This document shows, piece by piece, positions 1-7,608 of a DNA stretch of 12,054 nucleotides (the stretch's first letter is position 1; each line of letters begins with the position of its first letter). Below the pieces are notes generated by a model. The model saw only the letters and a program-made list of their open reading frames with translations, was not told the origin of the DNA and made no database searches. This DNA is from JBNJEM01 sp051745935 (GTDB lineage: Bacteria > Planctomycetota > Planctomycetia > Pirellulales > Pirellulaceae), in assembly GCA_051745935.1 (NCBI GenBank), contig JBNJEM010000180.1:1-12054 (forward strand). The letters are read 5' to 3'. A program made the translations under genes and the position numbers.

Positions 1-348
1 CTGTGTTTGTGCCAATTGTGTTACCAACGGGAGGACGGCTTGCGTCGGGCAGCGTTCCACCCGGAAAAATCCAACCGCCTGAAATATACCGGTCGCGGAT
101 GACTTTCTCCGCCGCGAGTGCGACCAACGGGAGGACGGCTTGCGTCGGGCAGCGTTCCACCCGGAAAAATCCAACCGCCTGAAATATATGTTACAGTGCC
201 AGCCATGTTCTGTCAGCCGAAGTACGCCCGCCTGCCACGGCGCCAGGCAGCAAAGCCTCTACAATGAACGAAGGGGGCGTGACACTTAGGGACTGCTTTG
301 TTTCCGACGGTTGAATGGAACCCAGTGTTTTGAGTCGAGTACGGACAG
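1..348. other. Non-coding spacer upstream of the prenyltransferase-repeat gene
   Basis: About half is the tandem family-1 repeat. The remainder (189-348) has no convincing ORF. A short inverted repeat, CTGCC with GGCAG around 228-248, could form a weak hairpin. The last in-frame stop before the downstream gene is TGA at 331-333, so the leader of that gene starts no earlier than 334. No clear sigma-70-type promoter was recognised. Confidence 0.6.
23..188 (+). repeat. Family-1 repeat, tandem pair (one truncated, one full unit)
   Basis: Two head-to-tail units with an exact 100-bp period: 23-88 and 123-188 are identical over 66 bp. The first unit is truncated on its left side and the second (89-188) is complete. 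The junction reads GAAATATACCGGTCGCGG, so the two units share one TATA. The orientation (called forward here) ends in CCGCCTGAAATATA. The pair lies 160 bp upstream of the prenyltransferase-repeat gene and is not part of a credible gene. The same element recurs at 2578-2681, 3054-3157, 7265-7469 and 9487-9590. Confidence 0.95.
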
Positions 349-2397
349 ATGACATTTTGGTCGGATTATCAATCGCATTGTTGGGAAAAGGTCGAGGACA
401 ACGGGCCGGAAACGGCGCTGCCGATCATTGATTTGGACTCAAGTGGTCCCTTGCCAGACCTAGCGGAGCCGTTGCCCTCAGAGCCTTCGCCCGGCGAGTG
501 TCCGGATTCTAACGTGGCTGGTCGCGCGAAACCTGAAGCAGTTTCTGATGGGGGGGCGTCCTCCGCCTTCTGGCTCGATGGCAACGTGCTGATGTGCGCC
601 TGTCCCGACTGTGGTGCCCCGATGACGGTTCGTCTTTGGTTGATGGTGGCGGATTGTTGGCGTTGCGAGACCAGCATTGAGTTGACGGAGGAACAAGAGC
701 GCGAAGTTCGACGGATGCTTTCGGGAGCGGCGGAGGGACCGGCTGCTTCATCAGGACAGCGTTCCCCGGCAGGGCCGACCGCTGGTCGTTGGGACGACGA
801 CACCACGGCGGCGGCGACTGGCGCGACAAGCCGCTCCCCCGCTCCGGCGGTGTCCCGGCCCGGCCCCCGCGTGGCGCACGAGCCCTCGGCCCCTCCCCGC
901 GCCAGGGGACCGAAGGCGGTGGAGCATCTTCAGCGGCGACGCCGCGCGAGCCGGCAGGTTTCGATCAGAGTGAACGATTTTCTGAAGAATATGCCGGCGT
1001 GGCTGTTCAGTTTGTTGTTTCACGTTGTGCTTTTGATCATTCTGGGACTGCTGACCAATGAACAGAAACGTGGCGAGTACATCACGCTTTCCACCCGAGT
1101 GAGTCGGCTGGTGCGTGAAGGAGGCGACACCCGGATCGTCGATCCCACGGACAAATCGGTCTATGATTTGGGCGTGCCCGACTCCATTGATCTCAGTGAC
1201 CCGGCCATGCAGAGGGCCATGGTTCGCGCTCATCAGGATGCGCGAGAGCTGCGGCTGACGAACCCCTCCAGCCCGTATTTGACGGACTTCTCAAAGGTCA
1301 AAGAGGAAATCCACGCCTCAACCCGAGATACGCTGGCCGTTCGCGATCCGAGAATGCGGATTGACATGGTCAAGCGGGAAGGCGGGACCACACTGACCGA
1401 AGCGGCGGTGGCTCGCGGTTTACGATGGCTGTCTCGGCACCAGGGCGAGGATGGTAGCTGGAGTCTCGATCGCTTTCACCACGCCGGCGAATGCCGTTGC
1501 GACGGGCGGGGTGGTCTCTCCAGTGACAGTGCGGGCACGGCGCTGGCGCTTCTCCCGTTCTTGGGAGCGGGTCAGACCCATTTGACCGGCATCTATCAGG
1601 ACGAGGTGGCCCGTGGGCTTCGGTGGCTGATTCAACATCAGGCTCCAAACGGTGATCTCCGGGGAACTTCCAAGCAGTACCCGGGCATGTACGCGCAGGG
1701 ACAGGCCGCGATCGTGCTTTGCGAAGCGTTCCTCATGACCGGGGACGAACAGCTTCGTGAGCCGGCTCGGAAGGCAATCAAGTTCATTGTCGACGCTCAG
1801 TATCCTGGCGGCGGCTGGCGCTACTATCCGCGGCGGGAAGGCCGGCCAATGCGAGGGGATACCAGTGTTTTAGGCTGGCAGCTCATGGCGCTGCAAAGCG
1901 CACTGGCGGCGAAGCTTTCCGTGCCGGAGGCCACGCTGGAGAACGCGGGACACTTTCTCGATCAGGTGCAGCATCGGGACGGCGCCCTCTATTCCTACAT
2001 GCCTGGCGAAGAACCTACCGCTCCGATGACCGCCGAAGCCCTCCTGTGCCGCATCTATCTGGGGTGGAAGCGGAACCATCCAGCGCTCCGGTCCGGCGTA
2101 ACCTGGCTCTCGGAGCATGAACCGCCGCGAGTGGACGCCCCCAATATCTACTACTGGTACTACGCGGCCCAAACCATGCATCATTTCGGCGGCCCGCAGT
2201 GGCATGAATGGAACCTGCAGCTGCGGGACGTGTTGGTTTCCATGCAGGAAACACGCGGGCACGCCGCCGGCAGCTGGGCGCCCGTCGGGCCTCTCACCTC
2301 AAGAGGCGGTCGGGTTTACATGACCGCGCTCGCCATCTGCTGCCTGGAAGTTTACTATCGGCATTTGCCGATCTTCCGTCAAATTGATCTGGAATGA
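349..2397 (+). CDS. Membrane-anchored prenyltransferase/squalene-oxidase-repeat protein with zinc-ribbon-like N-terminus
   Basis: A 682-residue protein. Residues 83-106 hold a zinc-ribbon-like pattern (CPDC at 85-88 and CWRC at 103-106). A Pro/Arg/Ala-rich linker follows (about 120-205), then one transmembrane helix at about 216-236 (WLFSLLFHVVLLIILGLL), and from about 350 a domain built of alpha-alpha repeats of the prenyltransferase/squalene-cyclase type: GLRWLSRHQGEDGSWS (357-372), GLRWLIQHQAPNGD (423-436), AIKFIVDAQYPGGGW (476-490). In such proteins the repeats form an alpha/alpha toroid, but I see no DXDD or QW catalytic signature that would show real cyclase activity, so the enzymatic role is unknown. 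The predicted layout is a cytosolic zinc ribbon with the toroid across the membrane. The start is the first ATG after the in-frame stop at 331; only a weak GGACAG precedes it. The gene appears to be transcribed alone. Confidence 0.85.
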   Translation: MTFWSDYQSHCWEKVEDNGPETALPIIDLDSSGPLPDLAEPLPSEPSPGECPDSNVAGRAKPEAVSDGGASSAFWLDGNVLMCACPDCGAPMTVRLWLMVADCWRCETSIELTEEQEREVRRMLSGAAEGPAASSGQRSPAGPTAGRWDDDTTAAATGATSRSPAPAVSRPGPRVAHEPSAPPRARGPKAVEHLQRRRRASRQVSIRVNDFLKNMPAWLFSLLFHVVLLIILGLLTNEQKRGEYITLSTRVSRLVREGGDTRIVDPTDKSVYDLGVPDSIDLSDPAMQRAMVRAHQDARELRLTNPSSPYLTDFSKVKEEIHASTRDTLAVRDPRMRIDMVKREGGTTLTEAAVARGLRWLSRHQGEDGSWSLDRFHHAGECRCDGRGGLSSDSAGTALALLPFLGAGQTHLTGIYQDEVARGLRWLIQHQAPNGDLRGTSKQYPGMYAQGQAAIVLCEAFLMTGDEQLREPARKAIKFIVDAQYPGGGWRYYPRREGRPMRGDTSVLGWQLMALQSALAAKLSVPEATLENAGHFLDQVQHRDGALYSYMPGEEPTAPMTAEALLCRIYLGWKRNHPALRSGVTWLSEHEPPRVDAPNIYYWYYAAQTMHHFGGPQWHEWNLQLRDVLVSMQETRGHAAGSWAPVGPLTSRGGRVYMTALAICCLEVYYRHLPIFRQIDLE

Positions 2398-2456
2398 CCG
2401 CAACACTTTAGCCGGATGAAGGTCGGGTTGTTCGGGGCGACAACGGCTTGAAACGG

Positions 2457-2477
2457 GGCCTGTGCAGCGCGCAGGCC
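2457..2477 (+). terminator. Strong hairpin 60 bp after the prenyltransferase-repeat gene
   Basis: GGCCTGTGC and GCGCAGGCC pair around an AGC loop: a nine-pair stem with one G-U pair. No T-run follows, so it is not a classical intrinsic terminator. Its place just after the stop at 2397 suggests transcript termination or 3'-end protection, which is an inference. Confidence 0.4.
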
Positions 2478-2507
2478 GGCGTCCGCTTGACAACGCCATG
2501 CCGATTC

Positions 2508-2570
2508 CAACACGTGGCCAAGCGGACTCTGGCCTGGCGGTTAAACCGGGAGGCCTTATCGGCGGCAACC
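2508..2570 (-). repeat. Family-2 repeat copy (ends in GGCCACGTGTTG)
   Basis: Read on the minus strand, this matches 8962-9030. Over the 37 bases starting TTAACCGC and ending GGCCACGTGTTG, 32 are identical, and the flank GGTTGC.GCCGA also matches at the other end. It directly abuts the family-1 copy at 2578, with only the bases AGCTTGG between them, so one element may have inserted next to or inside the other. No coding potential is evident. Confidence 0.75.
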
Positions 2571-2577
2571 AGCTTGG

Positions 2578-2681
2578 TATATTTCAGGCGGTTGGATTTT
2601 TCCGGATGGAAAGCGGCCCGACGCAAGCCGTCCTCCCGTTGGTCGGACTCGCGGCGGAGAACGTCATCCCCGACCGGTATA
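2578..2681 (-). repeat. Family-1 repeat, single full 104-bp copy
   Basis: A full-length single copy in the reverse orientation, starting TATATTTCAGGCGG and ending GACCGGTATA. GTATA directly repeated at both ends (2577-2581 and 2677-2681) is compatible with a target duplication or with element-borne ends. It carries an internal ATG (GGATGGAAAG), as does the copy at 9487, where the copies upstream of and within other genes have GTG or equivalent. All three frames of this strand are open across the element. Confidence 0.95.
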
Positions 2682-2777
2682 TTCTGTTTCAGAGGGCTCA
2701 AGAGACTACGAATGCCCCTCTTCCCATTTCCGTGACGGATCGAGTGGGCTGCCGAAACCTCGTCCGCCGACGGCCAG

Positions 2778-2873
2778 GCAACACGCCACGCCGTGCGACC
2801 CCAGCAACCGGAAGGGGCGCGAATGCCGAGGTTTACATCCGTCCACGTTGCCGTGACGCAGCATGCGTGTTGC
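2778..2873. repeat. 9-bp inverted repeat spanning 96 bp
   Basis: GCAACACGC at 2778-2786 is the exact reverse complement of GCGTGTTGC at 2865-2873. The span (96 bp) is close to that of the other small elements in this window, so it may be a further non-autonomous element. No second copy was seen here to confirm this. Confidence 0.35.
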
Positions 2874-3053
2874 GTTTTGGACATCTCCCGGCTCCGGGCC
2901 ACCTCGCTCCGTTGGCGGGGCACGAGGTCGCAAGCTGTTTCCAACATGGAGTTTACGAAACGGCATTCTGGTTCTTTCCTCCACCCGGCATGGTGGTTGC
3001 ATTCATGAGTTGCCAGCGTTCAAATGAATGTTGGCCTCACGGACAGTGCCCTT

Positions 3054-3157
3054 TATCCCGGTCGCGGATGACGTTCTCCGCCGCGAGTCCGACCAACGGG
3101 AAGAGGGCTTGCGTCGGGCAGCTTTCCACCCGGAAAAATCCAACCGCCTGAAATATA
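3054..3157 (+). repeat. Family-1 repeat, single copy immediately upstream of the acyltransferase
   Basis: A forward-orientation copy. The left end reads TATCCCGG instead of TATACCGG, and the right end runs into TATATACT. It differs from the other copies by GAAGAGGGC in place of GAGGACGGC. It ends 16 bp before the ATG at 3174 and therefore supplies most of the proximal upstream region of that gene. Its 3' end offers a -10-like TATACT (3156-3161), but no matching -35 element was seen. Confidence 0.93.
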
Positions 3158-3173
3158 TACTCCGAGTCGTACC

Positions 3174-4328
3174 ATGGCGCATGTCGTTGAAATCAATCGC
3201 CCGGGGCAACTGGAAGACTTGCGGCTGGTTTGGAATTCGTTGGCTTCCCAGACCCCTGGTTTGTCACTGTTTCATACGCTTGACTGGCTGCAGGTCTATT
3301 GGAAACATTTCGGGGCGGATCAGCAACTGCGCGTGTTGGTGGCCGTCAGTGCCAACAAGCCGATCGGCATTGTTCCGTTGACGGTGGTCCAGGAGCAGAC
3401 ACGAGCGGGTAGAGTTCGCGTGCTGACCTATCCGCTGCACGATCACGGGACCTTCTACGGGCCGATTGGCCCCAACCCGGCCGCCACGTTAACATTGGCC
3501 TTTGATTACCTTCATGCCACGTCTCGTGAATGGGACCTGCTCGACATCCGGTGGGTTAACCGGGACGAACACGATCGGTTTCGCACCAAATGGGCGATGG
3601 CGCATGCTGGCTACGCAGCGCGGGAATCCGTTTGGAAACACACGGCCTTGATTGACATGCAAGGGGGCTGGGATCGGTACTGGGAGTCACGTTCGAGCAA
3701 GATGCGGAATAATCTGCGGCGTGACGAAAGACGCCTGCGGGAACACGGAGACGTTGAATACATTCGCCATCGTCCGGGGGGAATGGGAGCCGGCGACGAT
3801 GATCCGCGATGGGATTTGTATGAAACCTGCGTTGAGATCGCGGCAGCCAGTTGGCAAGGGGCGTCCGAAACGGGCACGACATTGTCACACGAGCGCGTTG
3901 CCGACTACTTTCGCGAGGCCCATGCGATCGCTGTCAAGCATGGAATGGTTGACATCAACATTCTAAAAGTAGCTGGTCGGCCCGCGGCCTTCAGTTACAA
4001 CTACGTGTCGAACGGGGAATTAGTGGGCATACGGCGCGGGCATCTACCCGAGTTTTCACGTTGCGGGGTTGGTAACGTGCTGTTTTCGCGGATGCTGCGG
4101 GATAGTTTTCAACGGGGGGACCGCAATCTGGATCTGGGACCTGGTTCTGACGAAATCAAGTGTCGTTGGAGCACTCATTCGACGAGCAGTTATCGCTACA
4201 CCCACTACCCGCTGTTCGCGCCGAGAGTACAGTTGCTACGGCTCAAGCACTGGGCGCGTGGCGAGCGTGCCGTGCCTCGCAAGCCCCCCTCTCATTTGGG
4301 CACGACACCGGTGTCGAGCAGCATGTAG
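3174..4328 (+). CDS. GNAT-fold acyltransferase of the BcsL/CelD (Acetyltransf_6) type
   Basis: A 384-residue, probably cytosolic protein with no signal peptide. The layout fits the tandem-GNAT FemAB/CelD-BcsL superfamily: a first half (about 15-140, beginning LFHTLDWLQVYWKHFG and including KPIGIVPL) and a second half (about 165-330) with the helix SRSSKMRNNLRRDERRL (172-188), the core strand-loop AGRPAAFSYNYVSNGEL and RCGVGNVLFSRMLRDSF (296-312), then DLGPGSDEIKCRWST (320-334). Family members transfer acyl or aminoacyl groups, often in cell-envelope or exopolysaccharide biosynthesis. The substrate cannot be told from this sequence. The ATG at 3174 is preceded by only a poor ribosome site (CGAG), and a family-1 repeat ends 16 bp upstream. 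The last 37 bp overlap the end of the convergent CHAT gene. Confidence 0.87.
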   Translation: MAHVVEINRPGQLEDLRLVWNSLASQTPGLSLFHTLDWLQVYWKHFGADQQLRVLVAVSANKPIGIVPLTVVQEQTRAGRVRVLTYPLHDHGTFYGPIGPNPAATLTLAFDYLHATSREWDLLDIRWVNRDEHDRFRTKWAMAHAGYAARESVWKHTALIDMQGGWDRYWESRSSKMRNNLRRDERRLREHGDVEYIRHRPGGMGAGDDDPRWDLYETCVEIAAASWQGASETGTTLSHERVADYFREAHAIAVKHGMVDINILKVAGRPAAFSYNYVSNGELVGIRRGHLPEFSRCGVGNVLFSRMLRDSFQRGDRNLDLGPGSDEIKCRWSTHSTSSYRYTHYPLFAPRVQLLRLKHWARGERAVPRKPPSHLGTTPVSSSM

Positions 4329-7300
4329 CCGCTCCAGAAGAACGGATGCCGGGTTTTTAAAGTGGGGGCATCGGCGGGCAATTCCTTGACGCGTGGTTCA
4401 TGCAGCCATGCCAGCTTGCGGTTGACAGCGAGTCGCACGGCCCTTTGCCACGCCGCCGATGCACTGCGATGCGGCAACTCTTGCACAAACTCGCGGATCA
4501 ACTCATGGGTGGTCAGGCCGCCGTCGCGCCAACGGCTCAAAAGCACGGTTCGCGAACCGGTGGCCATGAGTCCGCACGCGGTCAGAAACATCTCCCGCCC
4601 CGTCCCGGCGCCCTTCAGTGCGCTTTCGGCAGGCGTGTGGAAGCCGGGAAGCACGACCTGATCGGGACCGCCCCACGGCAATTGCATCCATTGTTCCAAG
4701 CTGCCACTGCCGCGCCCGCCCGCCACCGGCATGGGCCTCCAGCCGTACGGGCTTCGAGAGAGATTGTTTAAATCGTCCAGCACGATCAGCCGGCCGATGG
4801 TTTTCGCCAAAACCGCGCTCTCTGGCGGCGGCTTGACCGACAAGCCGAACACATTGGGATCATCTTCCTTGAGGTCTTCAAGCACCTCTCGGGACCGTTC
4901 TTTTTCACTTCCCGGGAAGAGGCTGCCGGTCACCACGGCCGTACGCGTGACGCGAGGGCGTGGACGCTCATCCGGGACGGCCAGCGAAATGGTGGGAGCG
5001 TAACGGACCCGGACTTTGTCGATCACGGCCATGCTCTCGTCTTCTTCATTCTGAATCTGCAAGGCTTCAAAGGGTAGGTACCACAATATCCCGTCGGGCA
5101 CGATGATCAGTTCCTCGAACTCATCCCAGGCGGCGGCAGGGGCTTTTGCGGTAAGTTCTTGCAGAAGATCAGCGGAGGTCGCTTTCCAAGCGTCACTCGA
5201 CAACTCCTTTAGTCCCACGGGCTGATTGTGATTATAGTGCCCCATGTCCCGAAGCATCTTGGACACATTGGCCTTGATCCTTCCCGGAGACCGCAGTTTC
5301 CAGCTCGTGTACTTTTCCGGCCCCAACATGAACGCGAATGTTGACCCGCTGGTTGATACGTAAACAAGGATTCGCTGATCGGGCCCCAGTCTCTCCTGCA
5401 CGGTCGCGGCGTCAATGTTGGGTGGGAACAACGGCTCGCTCGCCTCCCGGCTCAACGCCATGGCGTGCAGGATCCGCTCCATCGACGAACCGGCGTTTTC
5501 GATTCCACGTTGCAGCTCGGTGACTTGCTTCCGCGCATCCGGGTCGTCATCGTTCACGGACAGATCAGACAGTTCTTCCCGCATTTGACTGACCTGTCGT
5601 GAAAGCTTGGCGAAGCTAGGATATCGGTTGCGGAAGTCTTGACGCTGCAACGCGGCATCCTCGGGGAGTGCCCTGGAGGGCGCTTCCAAGGCCCAGCGCA
5701 GGTTGAGTATTCTTCCGCCGAGCGACAACGATGTGTAGAAACGGTGGCGCCGAAGCGCCTCGCTGATCCGTAAGGCCTTATCCGTTTCGTTGCGGTCCAG
5801 CGCGATCATCATCCAGCGTTCAAAAGCGGGATCGTGTGGAGTGGTCAGCACGGCGAGTGTTTCCAGTGGACTTTCGGCCCAATCGTGAGGTGTTGGGTCC
5901 CGCAACACTTCCCTGTACAAGATACCGGCTTGTCGCGTGCTCAGGGCGCCGGATGTGTCTAGGTTTCGCGCATATCCTATTTGGAACATGCGGCGCGACG
6001 CTGTCCTTTCAAATGCCAGCGCGTTTGACAAAGCCGCCGATCCCTGTTGGGAATCGCCCGCCTGGAAGCCAATCTGAGCTTTGATGAACTGCAGTCGAGC
6101 CCCCAGCTCACCATTAAGACATTCTCGTCGCCGCATCACTTGCCCGGCTCGTTCCAAATACGGACGGGCGCGGCCGGGGGCATTGAGCGCCGCGGCGTTT
6201 TCCGCCGCTGATAACAGCAGTGAAGCTTCGACAACCGTCTGCCGCTCATTGTCAGCCCACTCGAGCGCGGCAAGCAACGGTTCGGACATACTCTCCGGAC
6301 GGGTGAGCAGATGGCTGATCATCCCCCACCGAAATGCTTCAGCCACAATCTCGTACTGGGCGATGTCCTCGTCAATCATCATCGCCGCCGAATGAGTCGC
6401 CTCAAAGAAGAATGTTCCCGCTGCCGCGTAATCCTCGGCCTGGAACGCCAACTTGCCCAGTTCCAGCAGGGCCGTGGAGGTCAGATTATGGTCCATGCCG
6501 GACACAACCAAGGAATTGTTCAGTTCAGCCACTGCCTCATCCGTCTTACCTTGACAGGCGTAAGCCAGGCCTAAGTGGACGCCGATCCAGGCCTGGGCCC
6601 AACTGCCCGGCGGCGCGGGACGACGCGACAACTGCGTGATCAACTGACTTGTCAGGTTGTCGTACTCGCCGGCAGGCCCCAGGATCTCCGCCCGGCGCCG
6701 TATCGCCACCGCCGTGCAGCGTACGATTTCCTTCGCATCGACCATGAGCATGTAACGCCGCTGCACGATCCCCCCTTCCTCAATGGCCCGCGCGTTGGCT
6801 TCATCGCTCTTGCCCATCATCATGGCCATGCGGTTGGGGATCTGGGCAACGCGTACCGTACGCGATGACCTGCCCCATATCGGTCCGTGGCGTCCAGCCC
6901 GCGCGGACGGCTTCAATGTACCGGGGATGTTAATGCTCGAAAGCCAATCCGGGTACTGCAAGTATACCCGGAGCGCCGTGTTGTACCGCTGCAACGCGCC
7001 GTCCAACTTCCCCATGTGATAAAGGCACTCGCCAATCATCGTGTGGTAGGCAATGGAATCGATCCACACCCCGCGGGAACTCTTGAAATAAGGGGTCGAT
7101 TCGAACGCCCGGCTCGCTTCCACGAAATCACCGTCCAAATAGGGCCGGAGAGAATCATAGTGCTCCTGGTGAGGGATGCTTCGCGATTGAGCTTGGGCTG
7201 TTGAGCGGGCAAGCAGAAACATCGCGGTTAGCGCGCAAACCCCGAGGATCCCCAATCGGCCAAGATAGGCCAGTCGCGGATGACCGTGTCCGCCGCGAGT

Positions 7301-7600
7301 CCGACCAACGGGAGGACGGCTTGCGTCGGGCAGCTTTCCACCCGGGCAAATCCGACCGCCTGAAATATCGGCCAGTCGCGGATGACCGTGTGCGCCGCGA
7401 GTCCGACCAACGGGAGGACGGCTTGCGTCGGGCAGCTTTCCACCCGCGCAAATCCGACCGCCTGAAATACAAGCCAATGGGAAGCCCGTCCCCGACGGGA
7501 CCATTATGGTGCCGGGGATGGTCGACGAGTCGCGACGGCAAGGCTGCGGGAAATCGGTTTCGCAATGGCTCATGTCGGTTCCTTGCGGAAACATCCGCAT
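4292..7600 (-). CDS. Secreted or membrane-anchored TPR-CHAT (caspase-like peptidase family) protein with embedded repeat at the N-terminus
   Basis: 1102 residues from the chosen start. The ATG at 7598-7600 has GGAGGAGG (7609-7616 on the minus strand) 8 nt upstream, far better than the longer open frame up to 7906; ATGs at 7573 and 7504 are alternatives. Residues 45-78 and 79-112 are two near-identical 34-residue blocks (ISGGRIC.GGKLPDASRPPVG...) encoded by family-1 repeats. A hydrophobic export signal follows at about 113-137 (LGILGVCALTAMFLLARSTAQAQ). About 140-700 is helical and TPR-like (e.g. LGLAYACQGKTDEAVAELNNSL), then a charged coiled-coil stretch (LSRQVSQMREELSDL). The C-terminal CHAT domain has ILVYVSTSGSTFAFML, WYLPFEALQ (about 840), GFHT with likely catalytic His (about 988) and LTACGL with likely Cys (about 1009), then LLSRW. 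CHAT proteins are often proteases, sometimes scaffolds. The export signal argues for an envelope role rather than cytosolic defence. Confidence 0.88.
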   Translation of the reverse strand: MRMFPQGTDMSHCETDFPQPCRRDSSTIPGTIMVPSGTGFPLACISGGRICAGGKLPDASRPPVGRTRGAHGHPRLADISGGRICPGGKLPDASRPPVGRTRGGHGHPRLAYLGRLGILGVCALTAMFLLARSTAQAQSRSIPHQEHYDSLRPYLDGDFVEASRAFESTPYFKSSRGVWIDSIAYHTMIGECLYHMGKLDGALQRYNTALRVYLQYPDWLSSINIPGTLKPSARAGRHGPIWGRSSRTVRVAQIPNRMAMMMGKSDEANARAIEEGGIVQRRYMLMVDAKEIVRCTAVAIRRRAEILGPAGEYDNLTSQLITQLSRRPAPPGSWAQAWIGVHLGLAYACQGKTDEAVAELNNSLVVSGMDHNLTSTALLELGKLAFQAEDYAAAGTFFFEATHSAAMMIDEDIAQYEIVAEAFRWGMISHLLTRPESMSEPLLAALEWADNERQTVVEASLLLSAAENAAALNAPGRARPYLERAGQVMRRRECLNGELGARLQFIKAQIGFQAGDSQQGSAALSNALAFERTASRRMFQIGYARNLDTSGALSTRQAGILYREVLRDPTPHDWAESPLETLAVLTTPHDPAFERWMMIALDRNETDKALRISEALRRHRFYTSLSLGGRILNLRWALEAPSRALPEDAALQRQDFRNRYPSFAKLSRQVSQMREELSDLSVNDDDPDARKQVTELQRGIENAGSSMERILHAMALSREASEPLFPPNIDAATVQERLGPDQRILVYVSTSGSTFAFMLGPEKYTSWKLRSPGRIKANVSKMLRDMGHYNHNQPVGLKELSSDAWKATSADLLQELTAKAPAAAWDEFEELIIVPDGILWYLPFEALQIQNEEDESMAVIDKVRVRYAPTISLAVPDERPRPRVTRTAVVTGSLFPGSEKERSREVLEDLKEDDPNVFGLSVKPPPESAVLAKTIGRLIVLDDLNNLSRSPYGWRPMPVAGGRGSGSLEQWMQLPWGGPDQVVLPGFHTPAESALKGAGTGREMFLTACGLMATGSRTVLLSRWRDGGLTTHELIREFVQELPHRSASAAWQRAVRLAVNRKLAWLHEPRVKELPADAPTLKTRHPFFWSGYMLLDTGVVPK
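7265..7469 (+). repeat. Family-1 repeat, tandem pair embedded in the CHAT coding region
   Basis: Two units with a 102-bp period (GGCCAGTCGCGG at 7268 and 7370), which differ from each other at two internal bases, suggesting a young duplication. The element's forward strand is the window's plus strand, so the gene reads its stop-free reverse strand. Compared with the 100-bp period at 23-188, the unit is 2 bp longer at the junction (ATATCGGCCAG against ATATACCGG), which makes the duplication exactly 34 codons and frame-preserving. It encodes residues 45-112 of the CHAT protein. Confidence 0.95.
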
Positions 7601-7608
7601 ATCAGTGG

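Larger units (their letters stand above)
2398..3173. other. Repeat-rich spacer between the prenyltransferase-repeat gene and the acyltransferase
   Basis: Holds in order: a GC hairpin (2457-2477), a family-2 copy, a family-1 copy, an unexplained segment 2690-3050, and a forward family-1 copy ending 16 bp before the next start codon. In the unexplained part, GCAACACGC (2778-2786) and GCGTGTTGC (2865-2873) form a perfect 9-bp inverted repeat 78 bp apart, and ACCTCG/CGAGGT (2901-2906, 2923-2928) form a shorter one. Several open frames cross the spacer on both strands, but they overlap one another, run through the repeats, lack ribosome sites and show no recognisable protein features. Confidence 0.6.

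Noticed and set aside
23..188. CRISPR array
   Set aside because: The units are directly adjacent 100-bp copies with no variable spacers, and the same unit is dispersed elsewhere. There are no cas genes.
2462..3151. Plus-strand 229-residue open frame across the spacer
   Set aside because: It is open largely because the family-1 and family-2 repeats contribute few stops. It has no ribosome site, and overlapping open frames exist on both strands.
3003..3209. Short repeat-derived ORFs (YFRRLDFSGWKAARRK-type peptides) as real small proteins
   Set aside because: These peptides arise wherever the repeat occurs, in several frames, because the strand is stop-free. There is no independent sign that they are expressed as free proteins.
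4292..7600. CHAT gene as part of an antiphage or Craspase/gasdermin system
   Set aside because: The neighbours are not effector, Cas or gasdermin genes, and the protein carries an export signal, so a cytosolic defence role is not supported here.
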